64,000 bases of DNA from Formicincola oecophyllae. Lineage in GTDB: Bacteria > Pseudomonadota > Alphaproteobacteria > Acetobacterales > Acetobacteraceae. The notes under the pieces are model-generated. The model searched no databases. It had not been told where the DNA came from and saw only the letters and a list, made by a program, of their open reading frames with translations. A program made the position numbers and the translations under genes. Below, one piece after another: positions 15,543-24,434 of the stretch. Each line of letters begins with the position of its first letter. Position 1 is the stretch's first letter. The stretch spans positions 682,001-746,000 of the forward strand of contig NZ_CP038231.1 in NCBI RefSeq assembly GCF_006542395.2, in the 5' to 3' direction.

Positions 15543-17330
15543 ATGAACGCTTCGGCGCCACCTGCCAACCCTGACCAGACAGCGTCCGCAGCCCAGCCTT
15601 CCCCCACGGAGAACACGTCACGCCGCCTGCGCCGTGCCCTAAGTGCCTTGAGCAAGCGTGCGCGCACCCAGCTTGCCATGGCAGTGGTCCTGGGCAGCGT
15701 GGGGGCGGTTATTCTAGTGGTGCAGATGGCGTGGCTTGCGCGCCTCATTAATGATCTGGCGTTCAGCCACCACGGCTTTGCCCTTGAGACACGCTTGGCT
15801 TTTCTTCTGATGGTAGCTGCCTGCGCACGTGCACTGGTTCAATGCGCTGCAGACGCCATGGCGGACAAAGCCGCCCTCAAAATCACGGGCAGCCTGCGCC
15901 TGGAACTGCTGGGGCACTTGTTCCGCGCTGGCCCCGTGGCTTTGGCGCGTGAGGACAGTGGGGCTCTGGCCACTGCCCTTTCTGAAGGGGTGGAGGCGCT
16001 AGGGCCCTATTTCGCACGCTACATTCCCCGTGCTGCAGCCATGACGGTGCTACCGTTGCTTATTTTGGCTGTTGTATTCCATGTGGACACCACCAGCTTC
16101 ATCGTCCTGGCGGTCACAGGGCCCTTGGTGCCTTTGTTCATGGCGCTGGTTGGCTACGGCGCCCAAGCTGTGATGCGCCGCAAATGGCGTGAACTCCTGC
16201 TATTGGGTTCGGCTTTCCTGGACATGCTTCAAGGTTTGACCACCTTGCGGTTGTTTGGGGAAGCCGCCCAAGGGGTACGGCTGATGGGGCAGCTTTCGGA
16301 AGCCCACCGCCAAAGCACCATGGGGGTGATGCGCATCGCCTTTCTGACAACAGCTGTCTTGGAGTTCTTCTCCTCATTAGCCATCGCCATGGTGGCGGTT
16401 TTTTGCGGCACGCGCCTGCTCAATGCGCACATGACCTTTGAACCGGCCTTTTTTGTGCTGTTGCTGGCGCCAGAGTTCTTCGCCCCCCTTAGGGCGTTTT
16501 CGGCCAGTTACCATGCGCGCCAAAACGCTGAAAGCGCCTTTGAACCCCTCATGCGCATCATGGCCATGCCAGAACTGCGCGTGACCAGCAGCGCTGATGA
16601 CAGCGCCACCGCTCCCAACGGCCAGCCCTTGGCGGGCCCAGGCAGCCTGAAGAACGTTTTTGTGCGCCACGTCAGCGTTGCCTACGGCGCCCCCGGCACC
16701 CAGCCTGACGTCCTGGCAGATGCATCCGCCCTTTTTCCAGCAGGCCAGCTGAGCGTCATCACAGGGCCTTCTGGCTCTGGCAAGACCACCCTCGTACGGC
16801 TTCTTTTGGGTATGATGGTCCCTCGTGAGGGCACTGTCGGCGCAACGTCTGTAACAGGGGCCATCCTCAGCCCAGCGCAGCTATCCATCGGCTGGGTGCC
16901 CCAACAGCCTTTCCTGCTGGCTGCCAGCGTGGCTGAGAACCTGCGCTTGGCCAACCCAGACGCCACAACACCCCAGTTGGAGGAAGCAGTGCGCCTGGCT
17001 GGTGCCACATCCTTCATCAACGCTTTGCCAGGGGGACTGGATTATGTGCTTGGTGAACGCGGCGCGCCGCTTTCCGCTGGGCAAATCAGGCGCCTTGCCC
17101 TGGCGCGCGCGCTACTGCGCAACCCAGCTGTGCTGCTTTTTGACGAACCAACAGCCGACCTTGACCGGGCCTCAGCCCAACAGGTGGTGAAGGCCATGCA
17201 GCAAGCCATTCCAGGGCGCGTGACTATTGCCATTTCACACCGTTCTGACGTGATGGCCATTGCAGGCCCTATCGTGCACCTGGAAAACGGCACCGTTTCT
17301 GAAGTCGCCACAGCGGGAGAAATGTCATGA
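15543..17330 (+). CDS. cydD: CydD, ABC exporter subunit for cytochrome bd assembly
   Basis: CydD pairs with CydC to export glutathione and cysteine to the periplasm, needed to mature cytochrome bd. The 595-residue protein has a cytoplasmic Pro/Ala-rich start, six membrane spans (about 45-320) and an ABC domain with Walker A GPSGSGKTTLVRL, a variant signature LSAGQIRRLALARALL and Walker B VLLFDEPTADLDRAS. GAGGGAG precedes the ATG. Its last four bases overlap the cydC start (ATGA), implying coupled translation. The oxidase genes lie 0.6 kb downstream. Confidence 0.95.
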   Translation: MNASAPPANPDQTASAAQPSPTENTSRRLRRALSALSKRARTQLAMAVVLGSVGAVILVVQMAWLARLINDLAFSHHGFALETRLAFLLMVAACARALVQCAADAMADKAALKITGSLRLELLGHLFRAGPVALAREDSGALATALSEGVEALGPYFARYIPRAAAMTVLPLLILAVVFHVDTTSFIVLAVTGPLVPLFMALVGYGAQAVMRRKWRELLLLGSAFLDMLQGLTTLRLFGEAAQGVRLMGQLSEAHRQSTMGVMRIAFLTTAVLEFFSSLAIAMVAVFCGTRLLNAHMTFEPAFFVLLLAPEFFAPLRAFSASYHARQNAESAFEPLMRIMAMPELRVTSSADDSATAPNGQPLAGPGSLKNVFVRHVSVAYGAPGTQPDVLADASALFPAGQLSVITGPSGSGKTTLVRLLLGMMVPREGTVGATSVTGAILSPAQLSIGWVPQQPFLLAASVAENLRLANPDATTPQLEEAVRLAGATSFINALPGGLDYVLGERGAPLSAGQIRRLALARALLRNPAVLLFDEPTADLDRASAQQVVKAMQQAIPGRVTIAISHRSDVMAIAGPIVHLENGTVSEVATAGEMS

Positions 17331-19015
17331 ACGCACCCACCGCCAAAGCGTCTTTCTCCAGCAAGCCTTTCCTCTACAGAATCCGCTGGATCCTGGTGGG
17401 GGGGCTGGTGCTGGCTTCTGTCTCCTCATTGTTCACTTTTGGACTGCTGTTCCTCTCAGGTTGGTTCCTGGCGGCTGCGGCCGTGGCCGGCTGGGGGGGC
17501 GCAGCCGCCCATGCCGCCTTTAACATCTTCCCCCCCGCCTGCGGTGTGCGCTTTTTCGCGCTTGGACGCATCGTCACACGCTACCTGGAACGCCTCGTCA
17601 CCCATGACGCGGCGCTTCGGAACACAGGCGATCTGCGCACCTGGAGCTTTGCACGCCTGGTGCCACGCTCCGTTCCGCTCATGCTGCGTGCCCGCTCTGG
17701 CGATGTGCTCTCCCGCTTCGTCAAAGACACTGAAACCATTGGCCAGTACCCTCTTGATGTTTTGCTGCCGTGCTCCACGGCTGTTCTGTGTTCGTTAGTC
17801 ATGGTGGGGGTGGCTGCGCTGTTCTGCGGCCATGCCGCCGGGTGGATGGCTGTGGGCCTGACATTGGGCGGGTTGATGCTGCCAGTGGCGGCGGGGCGTG
17901 CCTGCAGCCGCCTGATCGCTGAGGAGGTGCGGCACACTGAAAAACTACGCGCTGACCTCCTTGAAGACCTCCAAGGCATGGCAGACATCATTTTCTGTGG
18001 TGCAGCAGAGCGCAAACTAGCTGAAGCGGCCCAAACGCAACGCAGCCTCAACAAAGTCAGCGCCCAGCAAGGTAAGCGTGCGCTGATGCTGCGCCACCTT
18101 CTCACCCCGATCGTCATGGGCACTGTTCTGCTGGTACTGGCTGCTGCGTCAAAGGCTCACTTAGCCGGGCTTCTCAGCGGGCCTGAAATTCCCATGCTAG
18201 GCCTTGGTGCGCTGACGGGCTTTGAGGTGGTGCAGCCCCTGGTTGACGCCCGCGTGGCACAGGCCCGCTACAACCAGGCCGCCCAACGCGCCGCGGCCCT
18301 CTACAACCTGCCTGTGCCAGTGGATGAAGTGGCCAAAGCCCCCTTGCCGAAACGCTATGACCTTGCCATGGCGGACGTCACCATGCGTTTCAATGGCCAT
18401 GACGTGCTGCAAGGCGCCACCCTTCATTTGGCAGAGGGGGAGCGCATGGCCATCACAGGGCCTTCAGGGGCTGGCAAAACGACGCTCATCAGGTTGGCCG
18501 TGCGCTTCCTGGACCCTGATTCAGGCAGCATCAGCTTTGGCGGCACCCCCCTTAGCGACCTGACGACAGAGGAACTCTCTGGAAGTGTTGGGGTAATGCT
18601 TCAGCACCCCCACCTTTTCCAGGGAACATTGCGCCGCAACCTCCACCTAGCAGCGCCAGGCGCCACTGAGGAGGCCATGTGGGGCGCCCTTGAAACCGTT
18701 GGGCTGGCTGCTGAGGTGCGCGCCATGGCAGAAGGCCTCGACACCCCTTGCGGCGACCACGGCCAAAGCCTTTCAGGCGGTCAGATTAGACGTTTTGCCG
18801 CTGCCCAGGTTCTGCTGCGCAAACCCAAGGTGATGATCCTTGACGAGCCAACCGAAAGCCTGCCCCCCCAGGCTGGGGAGGAGCTGATTGGCGCCATGCT
18901 GTCAGCCCTGCCTGAAGCCAGCGTTCTGTGCATCACCCACCGGGCTGAGCCACTGCGTTTCATGAACCGCGTTCTGCGCTTGAAAAATGGTGCTTTGGTC
19001 CCCCAGAAAACGTAA
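17327..19015 (+). CDS. cydC: CydC, ABC exporter subunit for cytochrome bd assembly
   Basis: Partner half-transporter of CydD, 562 residues. Six membrane spans occupy about 20-300, with the arginine-rich GRIVTRYLERLVTHDAALR segment characteristic of CydC. The ABC domain has Walker A GPSGAGKTTLIRL, signature LSGGQIRRFAAAQVLL and Walker B VMILDEPTESL. The D-loop residue after the Walker B glutamate region reads TESLPPQAG, where most exporters have a TxxLD pattern, so the two ATP sites of CydDC may be unequal. Overlaps cydD by four bases. Confidence 0.95.
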   Translation: MNAPTAKASFSSKPFLYRIRWILVGGLVLASVSSLFTFGLLFLSGWFLAAAAVAGWGGAAAHAAFNIFPPACGVRFFALGRIVTRYLERLVTHDAALRNTGDLRTWSFARLVPRSVPLMLRARSGDVLSRFVKDTETIGQYPLDVLLPCSTAVLCSLVMVGVAALFCGHAAGWMAVGLTLGGLMLPVAAGRACSRLIAEEVRHTEKLRADLLEDLQGMADIIFCGAAERKLAEAAQTQRSLNKVSAQQGKRALMLRHLLTPIVMGTVLLVLAAASKAHLAGLLSGPEIPMLGLGALTGFEVVQPLVDARVAQARYNQAAQRAAALYNLPVPVDEVAKAPLPKRYDLAMADVTMRFNGHDVLQGATLHLAEGERMAITGPSGAGKTTLIRLAVRFLDPDSGSISFGGTPLSDLTTEELSGSVGVMLQHPHLFQGTLRRNLHLAAPGATEEAMWGALETVGLAAEVRAMAEGLDTPCGDHGQSLSGGQIRRFAAAQVLLRKPKVMILDEPTESLPPQAGEELIGAMLSALPEASVLCITHRAEPLRFMNRVLRLKNGALVPQKT

Positions 19016-19627
19016 GAATCCCGCCTTATTTGATTGGCTAAACTAGCTTGATGAACAAAAAGTCATCTAAAGGGCGCTTGCATTCGCCAGCCCAACTGGG
19101 GAAATAAGGCTCGGGTTTTATGGAACGGGACCACACACGTTGCTGTTGTGAATAGCTCTGTGCTGGTTTAGCTGCTCCCCAGGCCCGCACACAGGGCGCA
19201 CAGCTCCAGTGACTGTGGCCTAGATGCCATGTTGCGCCTGTAAAACAATGCCTTTCAAGCAAATTTGAAGCTCCACGCATGAATGTGGCGTAACGATGAT
19301 GTAATGTTCAGGGTGCAATACGGCCCTGGCGTTCCAATCGCACAGCACCAGCAGCAAGCTGGCCTGTGTTGGGCGCTGTGCCGCGTTTGCCGTCTCAACA
19401 GGATGTCAGCGTTTGCTTTGTCGTGTGGTGAAACACCCCTGCCCGTCCCTGCTTTGGCAGGCACGGCCTGGAGGATCCCCATCACCTCAGTAGCAAATGT
19501 CTGGCCCCAGGACGGTGGCGCGCACTTTCGGGGTCGGCCTGCCGGCACCCGGCCCCCTGCAAGGCCGTATCTGACACTGCTGGCGCGGCAGCCGCGCCCT
19601 TCCTGAACCGACAGGAGTTTTCATTTC
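19016..19627. other. 612-base gap upstream of cydA with a structured leader
   Basis: No gene is supported; a 107-codon frame at 19283-19606 lacks a ribosome site and family features. Two strong hairpins lie in the probable cydA leader: CCGTcCCTGC with GCAGGcACGG at 19443-19466, and a perfect 7-bp GGCGCGG/CCGCGCC at 19582-19598, 13 bases before the ribosome site. I could not find a convincing FNR box (TTGAT-N4-ATCAA) or a clear promoter. Confidence 0.5.
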
Positions 19628-21244
19628 GTGGATCTCATCAACCCGCAAGTTGTGGATCTGTCGCGCTTCCAGTTCGCGCTGACGGCACTCTACCACTTCA
19701 TGTTTGTCCCACTGACGTTGGGGCTAACATTCTTCCTGGCTGCGATCGAGACGGTCTACGTCATCACCGGTCGCAGAATCTACAAGGAAATCACCCAGTT
19801 CTGGGGTACCATCTTCGGCATTAACTTTGCCCTTGGTGTGGCCACAGGCATCACCATGGAGTTCGAGTTCGGCACCAACTGGTCGCTGTACTCCCACTTC
19901 TTCGGCGACATGTTCGGTACGCCCCTCGCCATTGAGGGGCTTTTGGCCTTCTTCATGGAAGCGACCTTCGTTGGCCTCATGTTCTTTGGCTGGGACCGCC
20001 TTTCAAAGGGCGCCCACCTTGCCGTGACGTGGCTGGTCGCCCTGGGCTCCAACCTTTCTGCCCTATGGATCCTCATCGCCAACGGCGCCATGCAGGACCC
20101 CCAGGGTGGCGCTTTTGACGTCGCCACCATGCGCCTGCAGCTGCAGGACGCCGTGGCGCTGATCTTCAGCGAGGACGCCCAGGCCAAGTTCGTCCACACC
20201 TCTGTGGCAGGCTACGTGGCCGCTTCCATGCTGGTCATTGGCATCAGCGCTTTCTACATCCTGCGCCGCCGCCACCTGGAGCTTGCCCTGCGCTCTTTCC
20301 GCATGGCCACGCTTTTTGGCATCTTGAGCATCGTGTGCGTCATCACCCTGGGTGACGCCCTGGGCGAAATCGACTTCCACCGCCAGCCTGTGAAGGTTGA
20401 CGCCATGGAAGGCATCTGGACGACCACCCACCCGCCGCAGGAACCATGGCTGCTTTTTGCTTGGCCTGACGATGCCGAACAGCGCAACTACCTTGAAATC
20501 GGCATTCCCTATGTGCTGACCCCCCTGGTGACGCACAGCTTCAACACGCCCATCACCGGCATGAAGGAGTATGAGGAAGCCGCAGCTCCGCGCATCCGCA
20601 ACGGCATCAACGCTGTCGCCGCCCTGCAGCGCTACACCCAGACCCAGTCCCCTGAGGACCTGCGCCTGTTCAAGGACCATGCCAACGACCTTGGCTATGG
20701 CTTCCTGGCCATCAAGAACGCTCCTGAGCAGAACCTGCAGGCCATCAACGACACCAACATCGATGCTGTGGTCAAAGCCACCCAGCCAGACATCCTGCCT
20801 AATGTATGGGTGACTTTCTGGGCGTTCCGCATCATGGTTGGCCTGGGCTTCTACTTCCTGCTCTTCTTCGCGTTCGCGGCCCTGTTCAGCCTCAAGCGTG
20901 ACTTGATGAAGCACCCGCTGTTCCTGAAGCTCTGCGTCTACTCCATCCCAACCCCGATCATCGCCATCCTGTTTGGCTGGATCGTGGCTGAGGCTGGGCG
21001 CCAGCCCTGGTCCGTGTGGGAGAACCTCCCCACCTTCCTGGCGGCCTCCAACCACTCCGTGGCCTACATGGCCTTCTCTCTGACGGGTTTTGCGCTGATG
21101 TACACAGCGTTCTTCATCGTCGAGCTGTACCTGATGTTCCGCGTTGCGCGCACAGGCCCCGTTGCTGAGAACCTGGCAGGCCATGGCAACAATGCCAGCC
21201 CGCTGGACGTCTTCGGGCTGAGCGCCAAACAGGGAGTCCGCTAA
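19628..21244 (+). CDS. cydA: Cytochrome bd ubiquinol oxidase subunit I
   Basis: CydA carries hemes b558, b595 and d and oxidises quinol while reducing oxygen to water. The 538-residue protein has the expected ligands: H23 in TALYHFMF, H190 in KFVHTSVAGYV and M403 in FRIMVG, corresponding by eye to E. coli H19, H186 and M393. The Q-loop has KVDAMEGIW and ends with the GRQPW motif. The start is a GTG with AGGAG 9 bases upstream. cydB follows after 3 bases. In acetic acid bacteria bd oxidases provide cyanide-tolerant, acid-tolerant respiration. Confidence 0.96.
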   Translation: MDLINPQVVDLSRFQFALTALYHFMFVPLTLGLTFFLAAIETVYVITGRRIYKEITQFWGTIFGINFALGVATGITMEFEFGTNWSLYSHFFGDMFGTPLAIEGLLAFFMEATFVGLMFFGWDRLSKGAHLAVTWLVALGSNLSALWILIANGAMQDPQGGAFDVATMRLQLQDAVALIFSEDAQAKFVHTSVAGYVAASMLVIGISAFYILRRRHLELALRSFRMATLFGILSIVCVITLGDALGEIDFHRQPVKVDAMEGIWTTTHPPQEPWLLFAWPDDAEQRNYLEIGIPYVLTPLVTHSFNTPITGMKEYEEAAAPRIRNGINAVAALQRYTQTQSPEDLRLFKDHANDLGYGFLAIKNAPEQNLQAINDTNIDAVVKATQPDILPNVWVTFWAFRIMVGLGFYFLLFFAFAALFSLKRDLMKHPLFLKLCVYSIPTPIIAILFGWIVAEAGRQPWSVWENLPTFLAASNHSVAYMAFSLTGFALMYTAFFIVELYLMFRVARTGPVAENLAGHGNNASPLDVFGLSAKQGVR

Positions 21245-21247
21245 GCA

Positions 21248-22405
21248 ATGACCACCTACGTTATCCTCAAGCTGATCTGGTGGGTGCTGCTTGGCGTCCT
21301 CATGGCCTCGATCGGCCTGATGGTCGGCATGGACATGGGCGTTGGCATTCTGCTCAACTTCATTGGCCGCACAGGCGATGAACGCGGCACGATCCTGCGC
21401 GCCATCGACCCCCACTGGGAAGGCAACCAAACCTGGTTCATCCTGGGTGGCGGCGCTGTGTTCGCAGCCTTCCCCACCCTTTACGGCACGTCATTCTCCG
21501 TATTCTACGTTGTGATGATCCTGCTGCTGTTCTCCATGATCCTGCGTCCGCTTGGCTTTGGCTACCGCGACCAGGTCAACAGCGCCCGCTGGCGCACTAT
21601 CTGGGATTGGACGCTGTTCATCTCTGGCTTCCTGCCCATGTTCGTCTTCGGCGCCGCCTTCGGCAACGTCATGGAAGGCGTGGGTTACCACTTCACCTGG
21701 ACTGGGCAGTACGTGCAGGACGAATGCTTCCTGTCCTACCTGCTCAACCCCTTCGCCATCCTGTGTGGGCTGATCTCCGTTGCGTTGGCCATCCAGGGGG
21801 GTGCTGCCATCCTCATGGTGGACACCGTTGACCCCATCTACGCCCGCGCCCGCAAATTTGGCGTGCCAGCTGGCCTGATCGCCGCCGTCCTGTTTGTGCT
21901 GGGTGGTTTCTGGGTTGGTCACATCAAGGGCTTCGTGGCCACCAAGGTCACCCCCGACATGCCAGCCAACCCCTTGCTGCACGGCCAGGAAGCGGTGATG
22001 CGCATGGGTGCCCTCCTTGAGCACTTCCATGCCAACCCCATCCTGTGGGCCATTCCCGCTGTGGGCATTCTGGGCATGGTGCTGACGTCACTGTTCATGA
22101 TGGCTAACAAGCCTGGCCTGGGCTGGTGGTGCGGCGTTTTGACCTGGTTTGGCGTGATCGGCACTGTGGGCACAGCGATGTTCCCCTTCCTGATGCCTTC
22201 CTTCACCAACCCCAACCAGAGCCTGACGCTGTGGAACGCCACTGGTTCCGAATATGGCCTCATTGGCATGCTGATCGCAGCCGCCATCACTTTGCCAGTG
22301 GTCTTCGCCTACACGGGCTGGTCCTTCTGGGTTATGCGCGGCAAGGTGCAGCCAGTCACGGGTGAAGACGGTTCCGGCAACGGCAGCCTCTCTGGCGGTT
22401 ACTGA
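21248..22405 (+). CDS. cydB: Cytochrome bd ubiquinol oxidase subunit II
   Basis: CydB stabilises the heme-bearing subunit in the inner membrane. The 385-residue protein has eight or nine hydrophobic spans and family signatures near the start (GMDMGVGILL, then DPHWEGNQTWFILGGGAVFA). The length and these motifs fit the E. coli CydB group better than the shorter CioB group. It is three bases after cydA and is followed by two small membrane-protein genes, so the transcript is most likely cydA-cydB-small1-small2. Confidence 0.96.
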   Translation: MTTYVILKLIWWVLLGVLMASIGLMVGMDMGVGILLNFIGRTGDERGTILRAIDPHWEGNQTWFILGGGAVFAAFPTLYGTSFSVFYVVMILLLFSMILRPLGFGYRDQVNSARWRTIWDWTLFISGFLPMFVFGAAFGNVMEGVGYHFTWTGQYVQDECFLSYLLNPFAILCGLISVALAIQGGAAILMVDTVDPIYARARKFGVPAGLIAAVLFVLGGFWVGHIKGFVATKVTPDMPANPLLHGQEAVMRMGALLEHFHANPILWAIPAVGILGMVLTSLFMMANKPGLGWWCGVLTWFGVIGTVGTAMFPFLMPSFTNPNQSLTLWNATGSEYGLIGMLIAAAITLPVVFAYTGWSFWVMRGKVQPVTGEDGSGNGSLSGGY

Positions 22406-22437
22406 ACCTTCTGGACGCGAGACAAAGGAGCAAAAAC

Positions 22438-22683
22438 GTGGCCACAAACCACCATCCCATCGCCCAGTTCATCAAGCTGTGCCTACTGGCCCTCATGGTT
22501 GTCACGGCCCTGCTGGTTTCCATGATCACGGGCACGCTAGGTAAATGGTACCTCATCTGGCTTCTGGGCACGCCGCTGTGCTGCCTGGTGGCTGGCGCTG
22601 GCGCCATCCTGTTCGACACCCAGGTGGAGGCCGGCCGCCGCGGTATGCTGGCCTCTGACCCAGCCTTCACACGGGAGGACTGA
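22438..22683 (+). CDS. cydX: CydX-like small subunit with an N-terminal extension
   Basis: An 81-residue protein starting at a GTG with AAAGGAGC seven bases ahead. Residues 37-60 (beginning KWYLIWLLGT) align by eye with E. coli CydX (WYFAWILGT): W37, Y38, W41, G44, T45 and a Cys match, and D60 sits where CydX has a conserved Glu. CydX is normally 30-50 residues with one helix and is required for bd oxidase stability. Here an extra hydrophobic helix (about residues 11-31) precedes it. An internal ATG at codon 29 would give a conventional length but has no ribosome site. Confidence 0.7.
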   Translation: MATNHHPIAQFIKLCLLALMVVTALLVSMITGTLGKWYLIWLLGTPLCCLVAGAGAILFDTQVEAGRRGMLASDPAFTRED

Positions 22684-22688
22684 AAATC

Positions 22689-22832
22689 ATGTTCTACGAT
22701 CTTGAAAGCGTGATTTTCTGGGTGCCTGTGCTTTTCCTGTGCTGCTACTTGGTGGCAGCCATCATCATGGCGCGCGTTGTGCCTGTCGCAGCGCCAGCGC
22801 CTGAGGAACTTCCTGAGGAACTGCGCGGCTGA
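22689..22832 (+). CDS. One-helix small protein of the cyd operon, unknown
   Basis: A 47-residue protein, five bases after the CydX-like gene, with GGGAGG 10 bases ahead of its ATG. It begins MFYDLESVIFWVPVLFLCC, has one membrane helix (about 8-30) and a short acidic/Pro tail with a repeated ELPEEL pattern. It does not resemble CydX, YbgE or the CioAB-associated DUF2474 proteins that I know. Position and translation signals suggest another accessory subunit of the oxidase. The operon terminator follows. Confidence 0.65.
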   Translation: MFYDLESVIFWVPVLFLCCYLVAAIIMARVVPVAAPAPEELPEELRG

Positions 22833-22886
22833 CGCACCCTTTTTAAAACTGGCCTGCCTGGTTCCCAGGCAAGCTGGTTTTGGCCT

Positions 22887-22920
22887 AAAAACCCCCACCC
22901 TTTGCGGGCGGGGGTTTTTT
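22887..22920. terminator. Bidirectional terminator between cyd operon and permease
   Basis: AAAAACCCCC-A-CCC pairs with GGG-C-GGGGGTTTTTT across a TTTGC loop. T-runs exist on both strands, suiting the convergent cyd operon and permease gene. A second perfect 7-bp hairpin (TGCCTGG/CCAGGCA, 22855-22871) lies just before it. Confidence 0.85.
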
Positions 22921-22934
22921 CATGGGCGCTACCT

Positions 22935-24296
22935 TCACTTTTTTTGCTGGGGCGCAAACCACCATGCGCAAAACCCCACCACCAACACGACCCCCAGGGA
23001 AAGGGCTGTGTCCTGGCGGCTTTGGGGCAACAGCCCTAGCATTAGCGCCAATATGGGAAACAGCATAACGCACAACCCAGACGCCACACGGCTGAACAGG
23101 TTGCGTGCAAGCCGCCAAGCCGCCAGCGCCACCATGAAATAAACAAACACGATGATTCCCCCTGAAGCACCCAACAAAAGGGGGTAAACATGGGCAGGGC
23201 TTTCCACTCCCGTGGCCACAACAGCCATTTCCAGAAGGGTGGTCAGGTTCAGCGCGCCTGTTGGTAGATCACCAGGGCGCCTTGCCCGGCACAGCCGTTC
23301 AGGCGCCAGGGAACTGGCTGCCAATTCACGCAATGTGCGCGACACCACATAAACTGATGAGTTGAGGCAGGACATCACAGCCACCAACGTCACCACGACA
23401 GCCGCCATGGATGCCCCTGGCAGATTGATCATGTTCATAACAGTCAGGAAAGGAGACGTCCCAGGGCGCACTGCCTGCCAGGGCAGTAACGTGACAATCA
23501 CCGCGACAGATCCAGCATAGAAAAACAACACCCGCCAAGGCAGCGCTTCCACCGTGCGGGCAATGCTGCGCATGGGTTTTTCACTGTCACCTGCAGCGAT
23601 GATGGCGATTTCGCACCCACTGAAACTTTGCACAATCATGGGGATGACGGCCACAACAGCCCAACCGCCCAACGGCATGATGCCCCCATGGCCAGCAAGA
23701 TTGTGCCAGGCCAGCTGCAGGGGATGGGGGCGGCTGAACAACCACCCCAGCCCCAAAACCATGAAGAAGCCTAAAAAGCCTAATTTAAGCAGTGAAAGGA
23801 ACGTCTCTGAACGGCCATAATGGCGCAGGGAAAGGCGGTTGAGCCCCCAAGCCACAGCAATGAAGGCCACGGCCCCCCACAAGGGCGCCAGCCCACAGAG
23901 AACCTCCAGCAGCAAGCCGCCCGCCACCGCCTGCGCGCCAGCCGTAATAGCCCACAGCAAAGCGTAGCTCCACCCTACGGTGAAGGCTGCCCGCGGCCCC
24001 AGCCAATGGCGCGTGTGGCTGATGAAGGAACCGCGCCCACGCGCATGGATAGCCAGGTCGCCTAACAGGCGCATCACCAGCGCAATCGCCAGCCCAGCGC
24101 CCCCATAGGAAAGCAGCACCGCAGGCCCAGCTGAGGAAATCGTGGCTGACGTGCCCACAAACAGCCCAGCGCCAATGATCCCCCCCAGTGAAATCATGGC
24201 AACATGGAAAGAAGCCAGCTTGTCCTGAACGCTTTGGCCCTCCGGCGCTTGATCAGAACCAGACAAAGGGGGAGCGGGGGGGCAGGGGTTATTCAT
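22935..24296 (-). CDS. Amino-acid permease, APC superfamily (AAT/GabP-like)
   Basis: Inner-membrane secondary transporter of about 453 residues with twelve predicted spans. The first helix carries ISLGGIIGAGLFVGTSATI, the glycine-rich substrate-binding break of APC permeases, and FSGCEIAIIAAGDSEKP corresponds to the conserved E-A-x-N/D-x-x-P region of the GabP/LysP group. Substrate is not deducible; GABA, proline or aromatic amino acids are all possible. An upstream start at 24413 would add a non-conserved 39-residue tail; the ATG at 24296 fits better. Divergent from the ammonium transporter. Confidence 0.85.
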   Translation of the reverse strand: MNNPCPPAPPLSGSDQAPEGQSVQDKLASFHVAMISLGGIIGAGLFVGTSATISSAGPAVLLSYGGAGLAIALVMRLLGDLAIHARGRGSFISHTRHWLGPRAAFTVGWSYALLWAITAGAQAVAGGLLLEVLCGLAPLWGAVAFIAVAWGLNRLSLRHYGRSETFLSLLKLGFLGFFMVLGLGWLFSRPHPLQLAWHNLAGHGGIMPLGGWAVVAVIPMIVQSFSGCEIAIIAAGDSEKPMRSIARTVEALPWRVLFFYAGSVAVIVTLLPWQAVRPGTSPFLTVMNMINLPGASMAAVVVTLVAVMSCLNSSVYVVSRTLRELAASSLAPERLCRARRPGDLPTGALNLTTLLEMAVVATGVESPAHVYPLLLGASGGIIVFVYFMVALAAWRLARNLFSRVASGLCVMLFPILALMLGLLPQSRQDTALSLGVVLVVGFCAWWFAPQQKK

Positions 24297-24434
24297 GGGC
24301 ATTCCATCTGTGGTCTGACAAGGGGCTGCGCTGCTTGCCCATCCTTCACACCAGGGACTTTCCCTGGGCTGGGCCATCATGCACACTGGCCTTCCGTGAG
24401 CGATCCTTACCAACAGACGCTGAACGGATACAGC

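Noticed and set aside
19283-19606. A 107-codon frame in the cydA leader
   Set aside because: No ribosome site, no hydrophobic or domain pattern, and it runs through strong hairpins.
20063-21430. A 455-codon minus-strand open frame opposite cydA
   Set aside because: cydA carries all heme ligands in the other strand; this frame has shadow composition (Asp, His, Gln, Val) and no start signals.
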